From positions 1-5,348 of the forward strand of contig CALAQT010000402.1 of NCBI GenBank assembly GCA_937888775.1: a DNA stretch of 5,348 bases, read 5' to 3'. Position numbers and translations under genes: made by a program. The stretch comes from an uncultured Actinomycetes bacterium. Lineage in GTDB: Bacteria > Actinomycetota > Thermoleophilia > Solirubrobacterales > Solirubrobacteraceae. This document shows positions 1 to 5,348 of this stretch, piece by piece. A model generated the notes under the pieces. It searched no databases. It worked only from the letters and a program-made list of their open reading frames with translations, and was not told where the DNA came from. Position 1 is the stretch's first letter; each line of letters begins with the position of its first letter.

Positions 1-2
1 CC

Positions 3-1328
3 CGAACAAAAGCCGGGAGCACTAACCCTCTCGTAGTGCGGAAAATGGGGCTAGCCGAGCCCTCGCTGCTTGCCGGCTACCGCGCTGCGCTGCCCGACCT
101 GTGCGACGACGATGTGATCGGTTCGCCGTACTGCGTGCGCGACTACGTCGTGGACGAGCGCTTCGGCGGGCCGGGCGGGCTGGCGCTGGCGCGCGAGCAG
201 CTCGCGGATCGGGGCCTGGCGCTGATCCTCGACTACGTGCCAAACCACGTCGCGCCCGACCATCCGTGGGTGACGGATCGGCCCTGGTGCTTTCTGAGAG
301 GCAGCGAGGAGGAGCTCATGCTGCACCCGGAGGCGTTCATTCGGATCGCCGGCAGCGTGTTCGCGAAGGGGCGCGACCCATACTTCGAGCCTTGGCAGGA
401 CGTGCTGCAGCTGAACGCGTACTCGCCTGCGCTGCGGGATACTGCCGCCGAAACGGTGATCGCGATCGGAGATCAATGCGACGGGCTTCGCTGCGACATG
501 GCGATGCTGATGACCAACGAGGTCTTCGCGCGCACGTGGAGCGACCGGGCCGGGCCCGAGCCCGACGCTGACTACTGGCCGATCCTGATCGGCCGCTGCA
601 AGCAGGCCCATCCGGATCTCCTGTTCATCGCCGAGGGTTATTGGGACATGGAGTCAACGCTGGAACAGCAAGGCTTTGACCTGTGCTACGACAAGCGGCT
701 CTACGACCGGCTCGTACACGACACGCCCAAGTCGCTGCGCGGCCACCTGCAGGCTGACGCTTTCTATCAGGAGCACCTGATCCGGTTCATCGAGAACCAC
801 GACGAGCCGCGGGCGGCGGCCACCTTCGGGGCTGCGCAAGCCCGCGCCGCCGCGGTCGTGATGTCCACGCTGCAAGGTGCGCGGCTTTACCACGATGGCC
901 AGCTGGAAGGACTTCGGACACGCCTCCCGGTACAGCTTGGGCGCGGGACCGACGAGCCGCTGGACAGCGATCTACGCGCCTTTTACGGGCGGCTGTTGCG
1001 CGCTGTCGCAGACGCGCAGTTGCGAAGCGGCGACTGGCGCGTGTGCGAATGCGAGCGCTGGTCCGACGACGACAACTCTCACGACCAGCTCGTTGCTTGG
1101 TGCTGGTCGAGCTCGGACGCGCGCCATCTGGTGGTGGTCAACCTCTCGCCTGCCCGAGCCAACGGCCGCGTGCGCGTGCCGTGGCGCAACCTGGCCGGAC
1201 GAACCTGGAGCCTGGCCGACAGGCTGAGCGGGCACTGCTTCGAGCGCTCCGGCGACGAACTGGCCGGCGAGGGCTTGGACGTGGCTCTCGGGGCCTGGGG
1301 ATCGCGTTTCCTGATGGTCGAGAGCTGA
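3..1328 (+). CDS. GH13 alpha-amylase superfamily enzyme, 5'-partial
   Basis: This is a glycoside hydrolase family 13 enzyme, expected to hydrolyse or transfer alpha-glucosidic bonds in glycogen or maltodextrins in the cytoplasm; no signal peptide is visible. Numbering from the GTG at 36, all four GH13 signature regions are present: region I DYVPNHV (from D66, bases 231-251), region II GLRCDMAM with nucleophile Asp154 and its Arg152, region III FIAEGYWD with acid/base Glu200, and region IV FIENHDEPR with His255 and Asp256. Residues from about 310 to 430 look like the C-terminal beta-sandwich domain, ending near WGSRFLMVES. Relatives usually have some 60-80 more N-terminal residues carrying the first barrel strands. 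Here the frame is open to the window edge, and neither GTG 36 nor ATG 45 has a well-spaced ribosome binding site (a GGGAG at 15-19 is 16 bases from the GTG). I therefore annotate it as partial from base 3. The stop is TGA at 1326-1328. The exact substrate and GH13 subfamily cannot be read from the sequence. Confidence 0.9.
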   Translation, partial: RTKAGSTNPLVVRKMGLAEPSLLAGYRAALPDLCDDDVIGSPYCVRDYVVDERFGGPGGLALAREQLADRGLALILDYVPNHVAPDHPWVTDRPWCFLRGSEEELMLHPEAFIRIAGSVFAKGRDPYFEPWQDVLQLNAYSPALRDTAAETVIAIGDQCDGLRCDMAMLMTNEVFARTWSDRAGPEPDADYWPILIGRCKQAHPDLLFIAEGYWDMESTLEQQGFDLCYDKRLYDRLVHDTPKSLRGHLQADAFYQEHLIRFIENHDEPRAAATFGAAQARAAAVVMSTLQGARLYHDGQLEGLRTRLPVQLGRGTDEPLDSDLRAFYGRLLRAVADAQLRSGDWRVCECERWSDDDNSHDQLVAWCWSSSDARHLVVVNLSPARANGRVRVPWRNLAGRTWSLADRLSGHCFERSGDELAGEGLDVALGAWGSRFLMVES

Positions 1329-1335
1329 GTCGGTC

Positions 1336-1361
1336 TGGCGGCATCTCCTGGAGATTCGCCA
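1336..1361 (+). terminator. Terminator-like stem-loop after the GH13 gene
   Basis: The structure starts 8 bases after the GH13 stop codon. TGGCG (1336-1340) pairs with CGCCA (1357-1361), and ATCTC (1343-1347) pairs with GAGAT (1351-1355) around a CTG loop, with a small 2/1 internal loop between the two helices. There is no downstream T run, but GC-rich actinobacteria often terminate at hairpins without one. Its position right behind the stop codon supports a 3'-end role; strength and function are inferred. Confidence 0.5.
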
Positions 1362-1485
1362 CCCCGCGTACTGCAGATCTTCGCCTGGCGGCTTCCTGGT
1401 CCCGTGTCACGCTCGCTGCGGGCCCCGAAGCAATCGCCGCCGCCTGTGAGCAGAGCGATGCGCGTCGTGCGAATCCTACGCAACC

Positions 1486-1514
1486 TTGGGACGCGGCAAT
1501 GCAACGTATATAGG
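1486..1514 (+). promoter_or_regulatory. Promoter-like hexamers, possible PPDK promoter
   Basis: TTGGGA at 1486-1491 is followed after 17 bases by TATAGG at 1509-1514; the overlapping TATATA at 1507-1512 gives a 15-base spacing. GTATATAG is the most obvious AT-rich spot in an otherwise GC-rich gap, which makes it the best sigma-70-type candidate here. It lies about 390 bases upstream of the PPDK start, so it would imply a long 5' leader. A closer, less canonical promoter is also possible. Confidence 0.3.
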
Positions 1515-1634
1515 GGTTCCCGGGGGCCATGCAGAAACAGCGCAATCGCGTACTGGAAGCCGGGGCGGATCTAGACTGCGCTCGTGGAGCGGTGATCGAG
1601 CGTCGCCGCCTGCGCTGGCCGATAACGAGCGACT

Positions 1635-1665
1635 GCGCGATCGAGGGCGAGCCAGACGATCGCGC
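1635..1665. repeat. Perfect 9-bp inverted repeat upstream of PPDK
   Basis: GCGCGATCG (1635-1643) and CGATCGCGC (1657-1665) are exact reverse complements separated by 13 bases. In RNA this would be a stable GC-rich hairpin inside the presumed PPDK leader; in DNA it could be an operator for a dimeric regulator. No T run follows. Function is not known from the sequence. Confidence 0.5.
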
Positions 1666-1844
1666 GTCGCGCAGGGAGAGCCGTCAGGACGTCAACGTGA
1701 TGGCGGTAGAAGCGACTCTCCCAGACGCACTCAGCGCGGCAGAACTTGTGCGCCGGCCCAGCTCGCGACTGGGGCGAACTACGCGGCGGGTCGGGCGGGT
1801 CGCACGGATGTGCGCTGTGGCCGTGGCGGCAACGCTATTGCTAC

Positions 1845-1859
1845 GTCAGCGGTGCTGAC
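1845..1859. promoter_or_regulatory. Perfect 6-bp hairpin or operator before PPDK
   Basis: GTCAGC (1845-1850) and GCTGAC (1854-1859) are exact reverse complements around a GGT loop, ending 44 bases before the PPDK start codon. It is too compact for a typical dimeric repressor site, so a leader RNA hairpin is equally likely. Chance occurrence cannot be excluded in GC-rich DNA. Confidence 0.3.
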
Positions 1860-1890
1860 AGATCGACGTATGCGAGCTGTTCAGCGATTC

Positions 1891-1896
1891 GGGAGA
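1891..1896 (+). promoter_or_regulatory. Ribosome binding site of PPDK
   Basis: GGGAGA lies 7 bases upstream of ATG 1904 and matches the anti-Shine-Dalgarno core well. It decides the start at 1904 over the ATG at 1899, which is too close to the site and opens only a two-codon frame (ATG AGA TGA). Confidence 0.7.
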
Positions 1897-1903
1897 ATAT
1901 GAG

Positions 1904-4579
1904 ATGACGACGCAAGTAGCAAGCAACGACACGGAGGGGTTCATCCCTACCACGACCAAGTGGGTATACGGTTTCTCTGAGGGCTCGCGTGATATGCGCG
2001 AGCTGCTAGGCGGCAAGGGCGCGGGGATCGCCGAGATGACCCGAATCCTCGGCGCTGAGTTGGTGCCCGGCGGCTTCACGATCACCACGGAGGCGTGCGT
2101 GGCGTACATGCGCGCAGGCGAGACGCTGCCGGCGGGGTTGGAGGACCAGGTCGGCGCGGCGCTCGCGCGGCTGGAGGAGCAGGCCGGTAAGCGGCTTGGC
2201 GACGCCGAGGATCCACTGCTCGTGTCGGTGCGCTCCGGCGCACGCAAGTCGATGCCGGGGATGATGGACAGCGTGCTAAACCTTGGGCTGAATGACGAGT
2301 CGGCCGCCGGCTTGGCCGCGCGCACCGGCGATGAGCGCTTCGCGTGGGATTGCTACCGGCGTTTGGTGCAGATGTTCGGCAATGTCGTGCGGGGCATCCC
2401 GGGTGAGCGCTTCGAGGACGAGATCGCGCGCGTCAAGCACGAGCATGGCGTGACACTCGACACCGAGCTCGACGCCGCGTCGCTACGCGAGTTGACTGAG
2501 CGCTTCAAGTCGTTCTTCGACTTTCCGACCGAGCCACGCGAGCAGTTGACGCAGGCGATCCGCGCCGTCTTCGACTCGTGGATGGGAGAGCGGGCTGTGC
2601 AGTATCGGCGGATCAACCGGCTTCCCGACGACTGGGGAACCGCCGTCAACGTGCAGCAGATGGTGTACGGCAACATGGGTGAATCCTCTTGCTCCGGGGT
2701 GGCCTTTAGCCGCGACGAGGTGACGGGTGGGTCCAAGCCGTCGGGCGACTTCCTGCCGGCCGCCCAGGGCGAGGACGTCGTCTCCGGTGTGCGTACGCCG
2801 CGTGACCTGTCTCAGCTGCGCGAATGGATGTCGCCGGTCGCCGACCAGCTGACGGAGATCCTTCGCAAGCTCGAGGCCCATTACAAGGACATGCAGGACA
2901 CGGAGTTCACGGTCGAGGAGGGGCGGCTGTTCATGCTGCAGACTCGCGGGGCGAAGCGCCCCGCGCAGGCGGCAGTGCGCTTTGCGGTGGATGCCTTCGA
3001 GGAACGCATGTTGACGAAAGCTGAGGCGATTGCGACGATCGACGCGGGCTCGCTCGATGCCCTTCTGCATCCCTCCTTCGACACGGCGGCGCGCTACACG
3101 GTGATCGCACGCGGCATTGCCGCCTCGCCAGGCGCCGCAAAGGGCACAATCGTCTTCACCGCCACGGACGCCATCGAGCAAGCGTCGGACGGAGCCGCGG
3201 TGATCCTCGTGCGGCCGTTCACCGAGGCCGACGACGTCGCGGGGTTCCACGCCGCCGTGGGGATCCTCACCTCGGAGGGGGGCAAGGCCTCTCACGCGGC
3301 GCTCGTCGCCCGCGGGATGGGTCGTCCCGCGGTCACGGGTGCGGCCGATCTGGAAATCGATCTGCATGCCGGCGAGCTGCGCGTTGGCGACCGGCTGCTG
3401 CGCAGAGGGGACTTCATCGCGATCGATGGCACGACCGGTGCGGTCACGACAGACGACGTCCCGCTCGTCGAGGCCCGCGTCGATGCCCGATTCGAAACCA
3501 TCCTGCGATGGTGCGACGAGCTGCGCGACATCGGCGTGCGCGCCAACGCCGACACGCCCGAGGACGCCACGCGAGCTCACCGTTTCGGTGCCGAAGGGAT
3601 CGGCCTGTGCCGCACCGAGCACATGTTCATGGCGGCAGACCGCCAGCCCAAGATGAGGGCAATGATCATGGCAGGAGACGAGGCTGGCCGTCGGGCCGCG
3701 CTGGACGACCTGCTCCCACTCCAGCAGAGCGACTTCGAGGGCTTGTTCGAGGCGATGAAGGGATGGCCGGTGACGATCCGGCTGCTCGATCCGCCGCTGC
3801 ACGAGTTCCTGCCAGACCGCTTCGAGCTGCACGAGGAGATCGTGCGAGCGCGTATCGACCGCAGCGGTCAGCTTGGTGCACTGGAGGGTCAGTTCGAGCG
3901 CGTCCGATCGCTCGAAGAGACCAACCCGATGCTGGGAACGCGCGGCGTGCGGCTGGGCGTGATGCACCCGGAGATCTACGAGATGCAGGTGCGCGCGATC
4001 GCGCGTGCCGCACGCGCCGTCCAGGAACGTAGCGGCCGGGCACCTCGGCTCGAGATCATGATCCCGCTGGTCGCCTACGAGCGCGAGCTCGAGCTAGTTC
4101 GCGCCCGGGTGCTGTCAGCTGCCGAGGAGGAGGGCCTGCGATACGGCGAGGACTTCGGCGTCGGGACGATGATCGAGCTGCCGCGCGCATGCTTGATCGC
4201 CGATCGCATCGCGCCTCACGCCGACTTCTTCTCGTTCGGCACGAACGATCTGACCCAGGCGGGAATCGGCTTCTCCCGCGATGACATCGAGAAGGGAATC
4301 ATCCCTCGCTACATAGAGGAAAAGATCGTCGACGGCTCGCCATTCACAACGATCGACGAGGACGGCGTCGGCGAGCTAGTGCGGATCGCGGTGCAGCGCG
4401 GCCGCCGTGCCCGGCCCGACCTCGAGCTCGGCATCTGCGGCGAGCATGGTGGAGATCCCGACTCGATCCGCTTCTTCCACGACGCGGGCCTCGACTACGT
4501 CAGCTGCTCGCCGTTCCGCTTGCCGATCGCCCGCGTGGCAGCCGCCCAGGCGGCGATCGCGGCCCCACGAGAGAAGTAG
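1904..4579 (+). CDS. ppdK: Pyruvate, phosphate dikinase (EC 2.7.9.1)
   Basis: PPDK reversibly converts pyruvate, ATP and phosphate to PEP, AMP and pyrophosphate in the cytoplasm, feeding gluconeogenesis or running as pyrophosphate-dependent glycolysis. The 891 residues match the family's usual 870-900 and all domains are present. The N-terminal nucleotide-binding domain (about 20-360) has GGKGAG with Lys38, SVRSGARKSMPGMMD with Arg110, and QDTEF with Asp332 and Glu334, then Gln346. The swivel domain (about 400-520) has GGKASHAALVARGMG with the phosphorylated His464. The C-terminal PEP/pyruvate barrel (about 530-885) has GLCRTEHMF (Arg570), TIRLLDPPLHEF (Arg626), TMIELPRA (Glu758), FGTNDLTQ (Asn781, Asp782) and GICGEHGGDP (Cys845). 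These sit at a steady offset from the Clostridium symbiosum enzyme's residues, as I remember them. ATG 1904 has GGGAGA 7 bases upstream and gives some 20 residues before the usual KWVY beginning. Unusually, Ala462 occupies the position of the regulatory threonine two residues before the catalytic histidine. The gene is probably transcribed alone. Confidence 0.97.
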   Translation: MTTQVASNDTEGFIPTTTKWVYGFSEGSRDMRELLGGKGAGIAEMTRILGAELVPGGFTITTEACVAYMRAGETLPAGLEDQVGAALARLEEQAGKRLGDAEDPLLVSVRSGARKSMPGMMDSVLNLGLNDESAAGLAARTGDERFAWDCYRRLVQMFGNVVRGIPGERFEDEIARVKHEHGVTLDTELDAASLRELTERFKSFFDFPTEPREQLTQAIRAVFDSWMGERAVQYRRINRLPDDWGTAVNVQQMVYGNMGESSCSGVAFSRDEVTGGSKPSGDFLPAAQGEDVVSGVRTPRDLSQLREWMSPVADQLTEILRKLEAHYKDMQDTEFTVEEGRLFMLQTRGAKRPAQAAVRFAVDAFEERMLTKAEAIATIDAGSLDALLHPSFDTAARYTVIARGIAASPGAAKGTIVFTATDAIEQASDGAAVILVRPFTEADDVAGFHAAVGILTSEGGKASHAALVARGMGRPAVTGAADLEIDLHAGELRVGDRLLRRGDFIAIDGTTGAVTTDDVPLVEARVDARFETILRWCDELRDIGVRANADTPEDATRAHRFGAEGIGLCRTEHMFMAADRQPKMRAMIMAGDEAGRRAALDDLLPLQQSDFEGLFEAMKGWPVTIRLLDPPLHEFLPDRFELHEEIVRARIDRSGQLGALEGQFERVRSLEETNPMLGTRGVRLGVMHPEIYEMQVRAIARAARAVQERSGRAPRLEIMIPLVAYERELELVRARVLSAAEEEGLRYGEDFGVGTMIELPRACLIADRIAPHADFFSFGTNDLTQAGIGFSRDDIEKGIIPRYIEEKIVDGSPFTTIDEDGVGELVRIAVQRGRRARPDLELGICGEHGGDPDSIRFFHDAGLDYVSCSPFRLPIARVAAAQAAIAAPREK

Positions 4580-4588
4580 CCACGAAAA

Positions 4589-4628
4589 GCGCCGGGTCCG
4601 TCGAGTAGCTCTTTGACGAGCTCGGCGC
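4589..4628 (+). terminator. Stem-loop after PPDK, possible terminator
   Basis: Nine bases after the PPDK stop codon, GCGCCG (4589-4594) can pair with CGGCGC (4623-4628), enclosing AGCTC (4607-4611) paired with GAGCT (4618-4622) around TTTGAC. The two helices stack on the 3' side, with a 12-base bulge on the 5' side. There is no T run. The same bases also read as a protein-like minus-strand frame, so the pairing may be incidental. Confidence 0.3.
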
Positions 4629-4713
4629 CGTTGAAGGTGCGCCAGCGGTCCTGGGCTGCATCGAGCAGCTTGTAGGCCCGAGTGACGAGTGCCGCATCGC
4701 CAAGGTCAATTCG
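4597..4713 (-). pseudogene. Transposase-like C-terminal remnant
   Basis: Read on the minus strand from about 4713 to 4597, the frame gives RIDLGDAALVTRAY followed by KLLDAAQDRWRTFNGAEL and VKELLDG. This has the amphipathic pattern (a helix with KLLDAA, then RWR.xN and a hydrophobic LVKELL segment) that I associate with the C-terminal tail of some actinobacterial transposases, probably of the IS256/mutator type; that assignment is from memory and not secure. Upstream in this frame the sequence becomes Pro/Gly/Ala-rich and a stop (TGA) lies at 4774-4776, so no catalytic domain is present. Downstream the frame continues without a stop into the antisense of PPDK, with family resemblance lost near 4597. 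It would therefore be a decayed fragment left next to the PPDK 3' end. Confidence 0.35.
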
Positions 4714-4733
4714 ACGCCGGTCTGAGCCAGGAG

Positions 4734-4800
4734 CGGGTAGCCCGCCCGGCGCCGCCGAAGCACCCGCCGGTTGTCAGATGCGGTTCCGCTCAGCTACCCG
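4734..4800. repeat. 8-bp inverted repeat spanning 67 bases
   Basis: CGGGTAGC (4734-4741) and GCTACCCG (4793-4800) are exact reverse complements, separated by 51 bases that contain further GC-rich partial complementarity. It lies between the two minus-strand gene remnants and could mark a mobile-element end, a recombination site or a decayed structured RNA. On the minus strand its beginning (GGGTAGCTGAGCGG) faintly recalls a tRNA D-arm, but no cloverleaf can be completed. Confidence 0.35.
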
Positions 4801-4973
4801 TCGGGGGTTGTACGCCGAGTTGGCGGCAGATCACGCGCCGCTAGGGGTTTCCCGACGGCGGGCCAATCCGCGAGCTGCGCCATCGTCCACCCGTTCTCGT
4901 CGGGTATGAAGACCGCCGTGAGCGTGAGCGCCTGCCATCGCACACAGAGCATGAACCGCAACGCCACGGACAT
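4794..4973 (-). pseudogene. HicB-like antitoxin N-terminal remnant
   Basis: A 59-residue minus-strand frame runs from ATG 4973-4971 to TAG 4796-4794, with a GAGG-type ribosome binding site a few bases upstream of the ATG. Its middle, LTLTAVFIPDENGW then TMAQLADWPAV, resembles the N-terminal beta-strands of HicB-family antitoxins, where a strand (LTAVF) and a Gly-Trp turn lead into a second strand (..AQL.) and a conserved Pro. In intact proteins this continues through a Gly-containing turn into a 'leeA' helix and reaches roughly 70-130 residues. Here the likeness stops after WPAV near 4854 and the frame ends in an unrelated, basic tail (ARDLPPTRRTTPDG). No HicA toxin gene is visible next to it. 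I read it as a truncated, probably non-functional relic; a short expressed protein is less likely. The family assignment is by eye only. Confidence 0.4.
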
Positions 4974-5318
4974 GACTCCGCCTCGCCGCGAGCAGCCTGT
5001 GCGCTCCCGCCGTGAACCCGGCGCGCGACCTCGCCCGGGATGTCTGCAAACGAACTCAGCACGGTCACGAGTGTCGCAAGCCGAAGCCCAACGTCTCCAG
5101 GCCACACGCCGTTTAGCCCGATCACGGTCGGCGATATTCGCGCGGGTCGAGTTGGAGTCGCACATGCGCCGGGCCCAACGCCCGGTCGGCAGCGGCTTCA
5201 TGCTCGGGATCCAGCCGTGTCGGCGAGTCCCGTCCGGTCAGGCCATGGACGCGTGATCGGCAGCAGCCTCCGGATCCTGAGCGACGGGTTAGGCGGAAGT
5301 TTTCGCATTTGAAAGGTT
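4974..5318. other. Tail region without a convincing gene
   Basis: About 345 bases contain no intact gene. Plus-strand frames here have Arg/Ser/Pro-rich products and no ribosome binding sites. On the minus strand two short runs look somewhat protein-like in different frames: LDPEHEAAADRALGPAH continuing to a TGA at 5124-5122, and a frame starting at GTG 5125 with VIGLNGVWPGDVGLRLAT and more. They could be pieces of one decayed, frameshifted gene upstream of the HicB-like relic, but I recognise no family. A short, comparatively AT-rich stretch lies at about 5297-5318. Confidence 0.4.
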
Positions 5319-5344
5319 GAATCCCGCGTGGTGGCGCGGGATTC
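5319..5344. repeat. Perfect 10-bp hairpin at the window end
   Basis: GAATCCCGCG (5319-5328) and CGCGGGATTC (5335-5344) are exact reverse complements around a TGGTGG loop; two further G-T wobbles extend the stem to 5317-5346. It is the strongest simple hairpin in the window. It could be a bidirectional terminator, a dispersed palindromic repeat at which an assembly breaks, or the first unit of a repeat array continuing outside. Only one copy is visible, so none of these can be chosen. Confidence 0.6.
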
Positions 5345-5348
5345 GGGT

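Larger units (their letters stand above)
1329..1903. other. Intergenic region without a convincing gene
   Basis: These 575 bases separate the GH13 gene from PPDK. Open frames exist on both strands, but their products are rich in Arg, Gly and Ser, lack recognisable motifs, show no consistent third-position GC bias and have no good ribosome binding site. What can be seen is a terminator-like stem-loop (1336-1361), a promoter-like pair of hexamers (1486-1514), a perfect 9-bp inverted repeat (1635-1665), a 5-bp stem CCCAG/CTGGG with a 7-base loop (1757-1773), a perfect 6-bp hairpin (1845-1859) and the PPDK ribosome binding site. If the promoter-like site is real, PPDK mRNA would carry a structured leader of nearly 390 bases. 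Confidence 0.6.

Noticed and set aside
51..611. 186-codon minus-strand frame
   Set aside because: It is the antisense shadow of the GH13 gene, whose catalytic motifs fix the coding strand.
1529..1858. 109-codon plus-strand frame starting with ATG
   Set aside because: The G run before the ATG is only two bases away, the product is Arg-rich without domains, and it overlaps another equally weak frame.
1486..1902. 138-codon plus-strand frame ending one base before PPDK
   Set aside because: Its spacing would suit translational coupling, but the product is a Gly/Arg/Ser-rich mixture with no motif, third positions are not GC-biased as in the flanking genes, and the TTG start has no ribosome binding site.
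2483..3967. 494-codon open frame on the minus strand inside PPDK
   Set aside because: It is antisense to an unambiguous PPDK. Long antisense frames are expected where third codon positions are GC-rich, and its Arg/His/Leu-rich product shows no recognisable motif.
4734..4800. tRNA gene on the minus strand
   Set aside because: The start resembles a D-arm and the ends pair, but there is no anticodon stem-loop and no T-loop GTTC consensus, so a cloverleaf cannot be built.
4771..5256. 161-codon plus-strand frame in the tail
   Set aside because: It is Arg/Ser/Pro-rich, has a TTG start without a ribosome binding site, and is opposed by more protein-like minus-strand segments.
5040..5312. 90-codon plus-strand frame in the tail
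   Set aside because: The GGG directly touches the ATG with no proper spacing, and the Ser/Gly/Pro-rich product has no motif or support.
5317..5348. CRISPR array
   Set aside because: Only one copy of the palindromic unit is in the window and no second repeat or cas gene is visible.

Overview
This 5.3 kb window is GC-rich, roughly two thirds G+C, with strong G/C preference at third codon positions in its two main genes. The PPDK sequence style (for example the stretch with SGVAFSRDEVTGG, and the GGKASHAAL swivel motif) suggests an actinobacterium, possibly of the Thermoleophilia/Solirubrobacterales kind. That placement is an inference from remembered family patterns, not from a search.

Layout: (1) Positions 3-1328, plus strand, hold the larger C-terminal part of a glycoside hydrolase family 13 (alpha-amylase superfamily) enzyme. 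All four GH13 signature regions and the catalytic triad are present. The first strands of the barrel are missing, because the reading frame runs off the left edge or because the gene is truncated there. (2) Positions 1329-1903 are a 575-base gap with no convincing gene. It holds a terminator-like stem-loop just after the GH13 stop, one promoter-like site, a perfect 9-bp inverted repeat, and a small perfect hairpin 44 bases before the next start codon. (3) Positions 1904-4579, plus strand, encode a complete 891-residue pyruvate, phosphate dikinase (PPDK) with all expected nucleotide-binding, phosphohistidine and PEP/pyruvate residues. (4) Positions 4580-5348 contain no intact gene. On the minus strand there are protein-like scraps: one resembles a transposase C-terminus and one resembles the N-terminal part of a HicB-type antitoxin. 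This tail looks like a graveyard of accessory DNA downstream of a housekeeping gene. The window ends in a perfect 10-bp hairpin.

How the genes may work together: the GH13 enzyme would act on alpha-glucans such as glycogen or maltodextrins, and PPDK interconverts pyruvate and PEP at the glycolysis/gluconeogenesis junction, so both belong to central carbon and storage metabolism. The long gap with its own terminator- and promoter-like signals argues against a single operon. The most noteworthy point is that PPDK has Ala462 where regulated PPDKs carry the threonine phosphorylated by the PPDK regulatory protein. I do not see a convincing new multi-gene system in this window.
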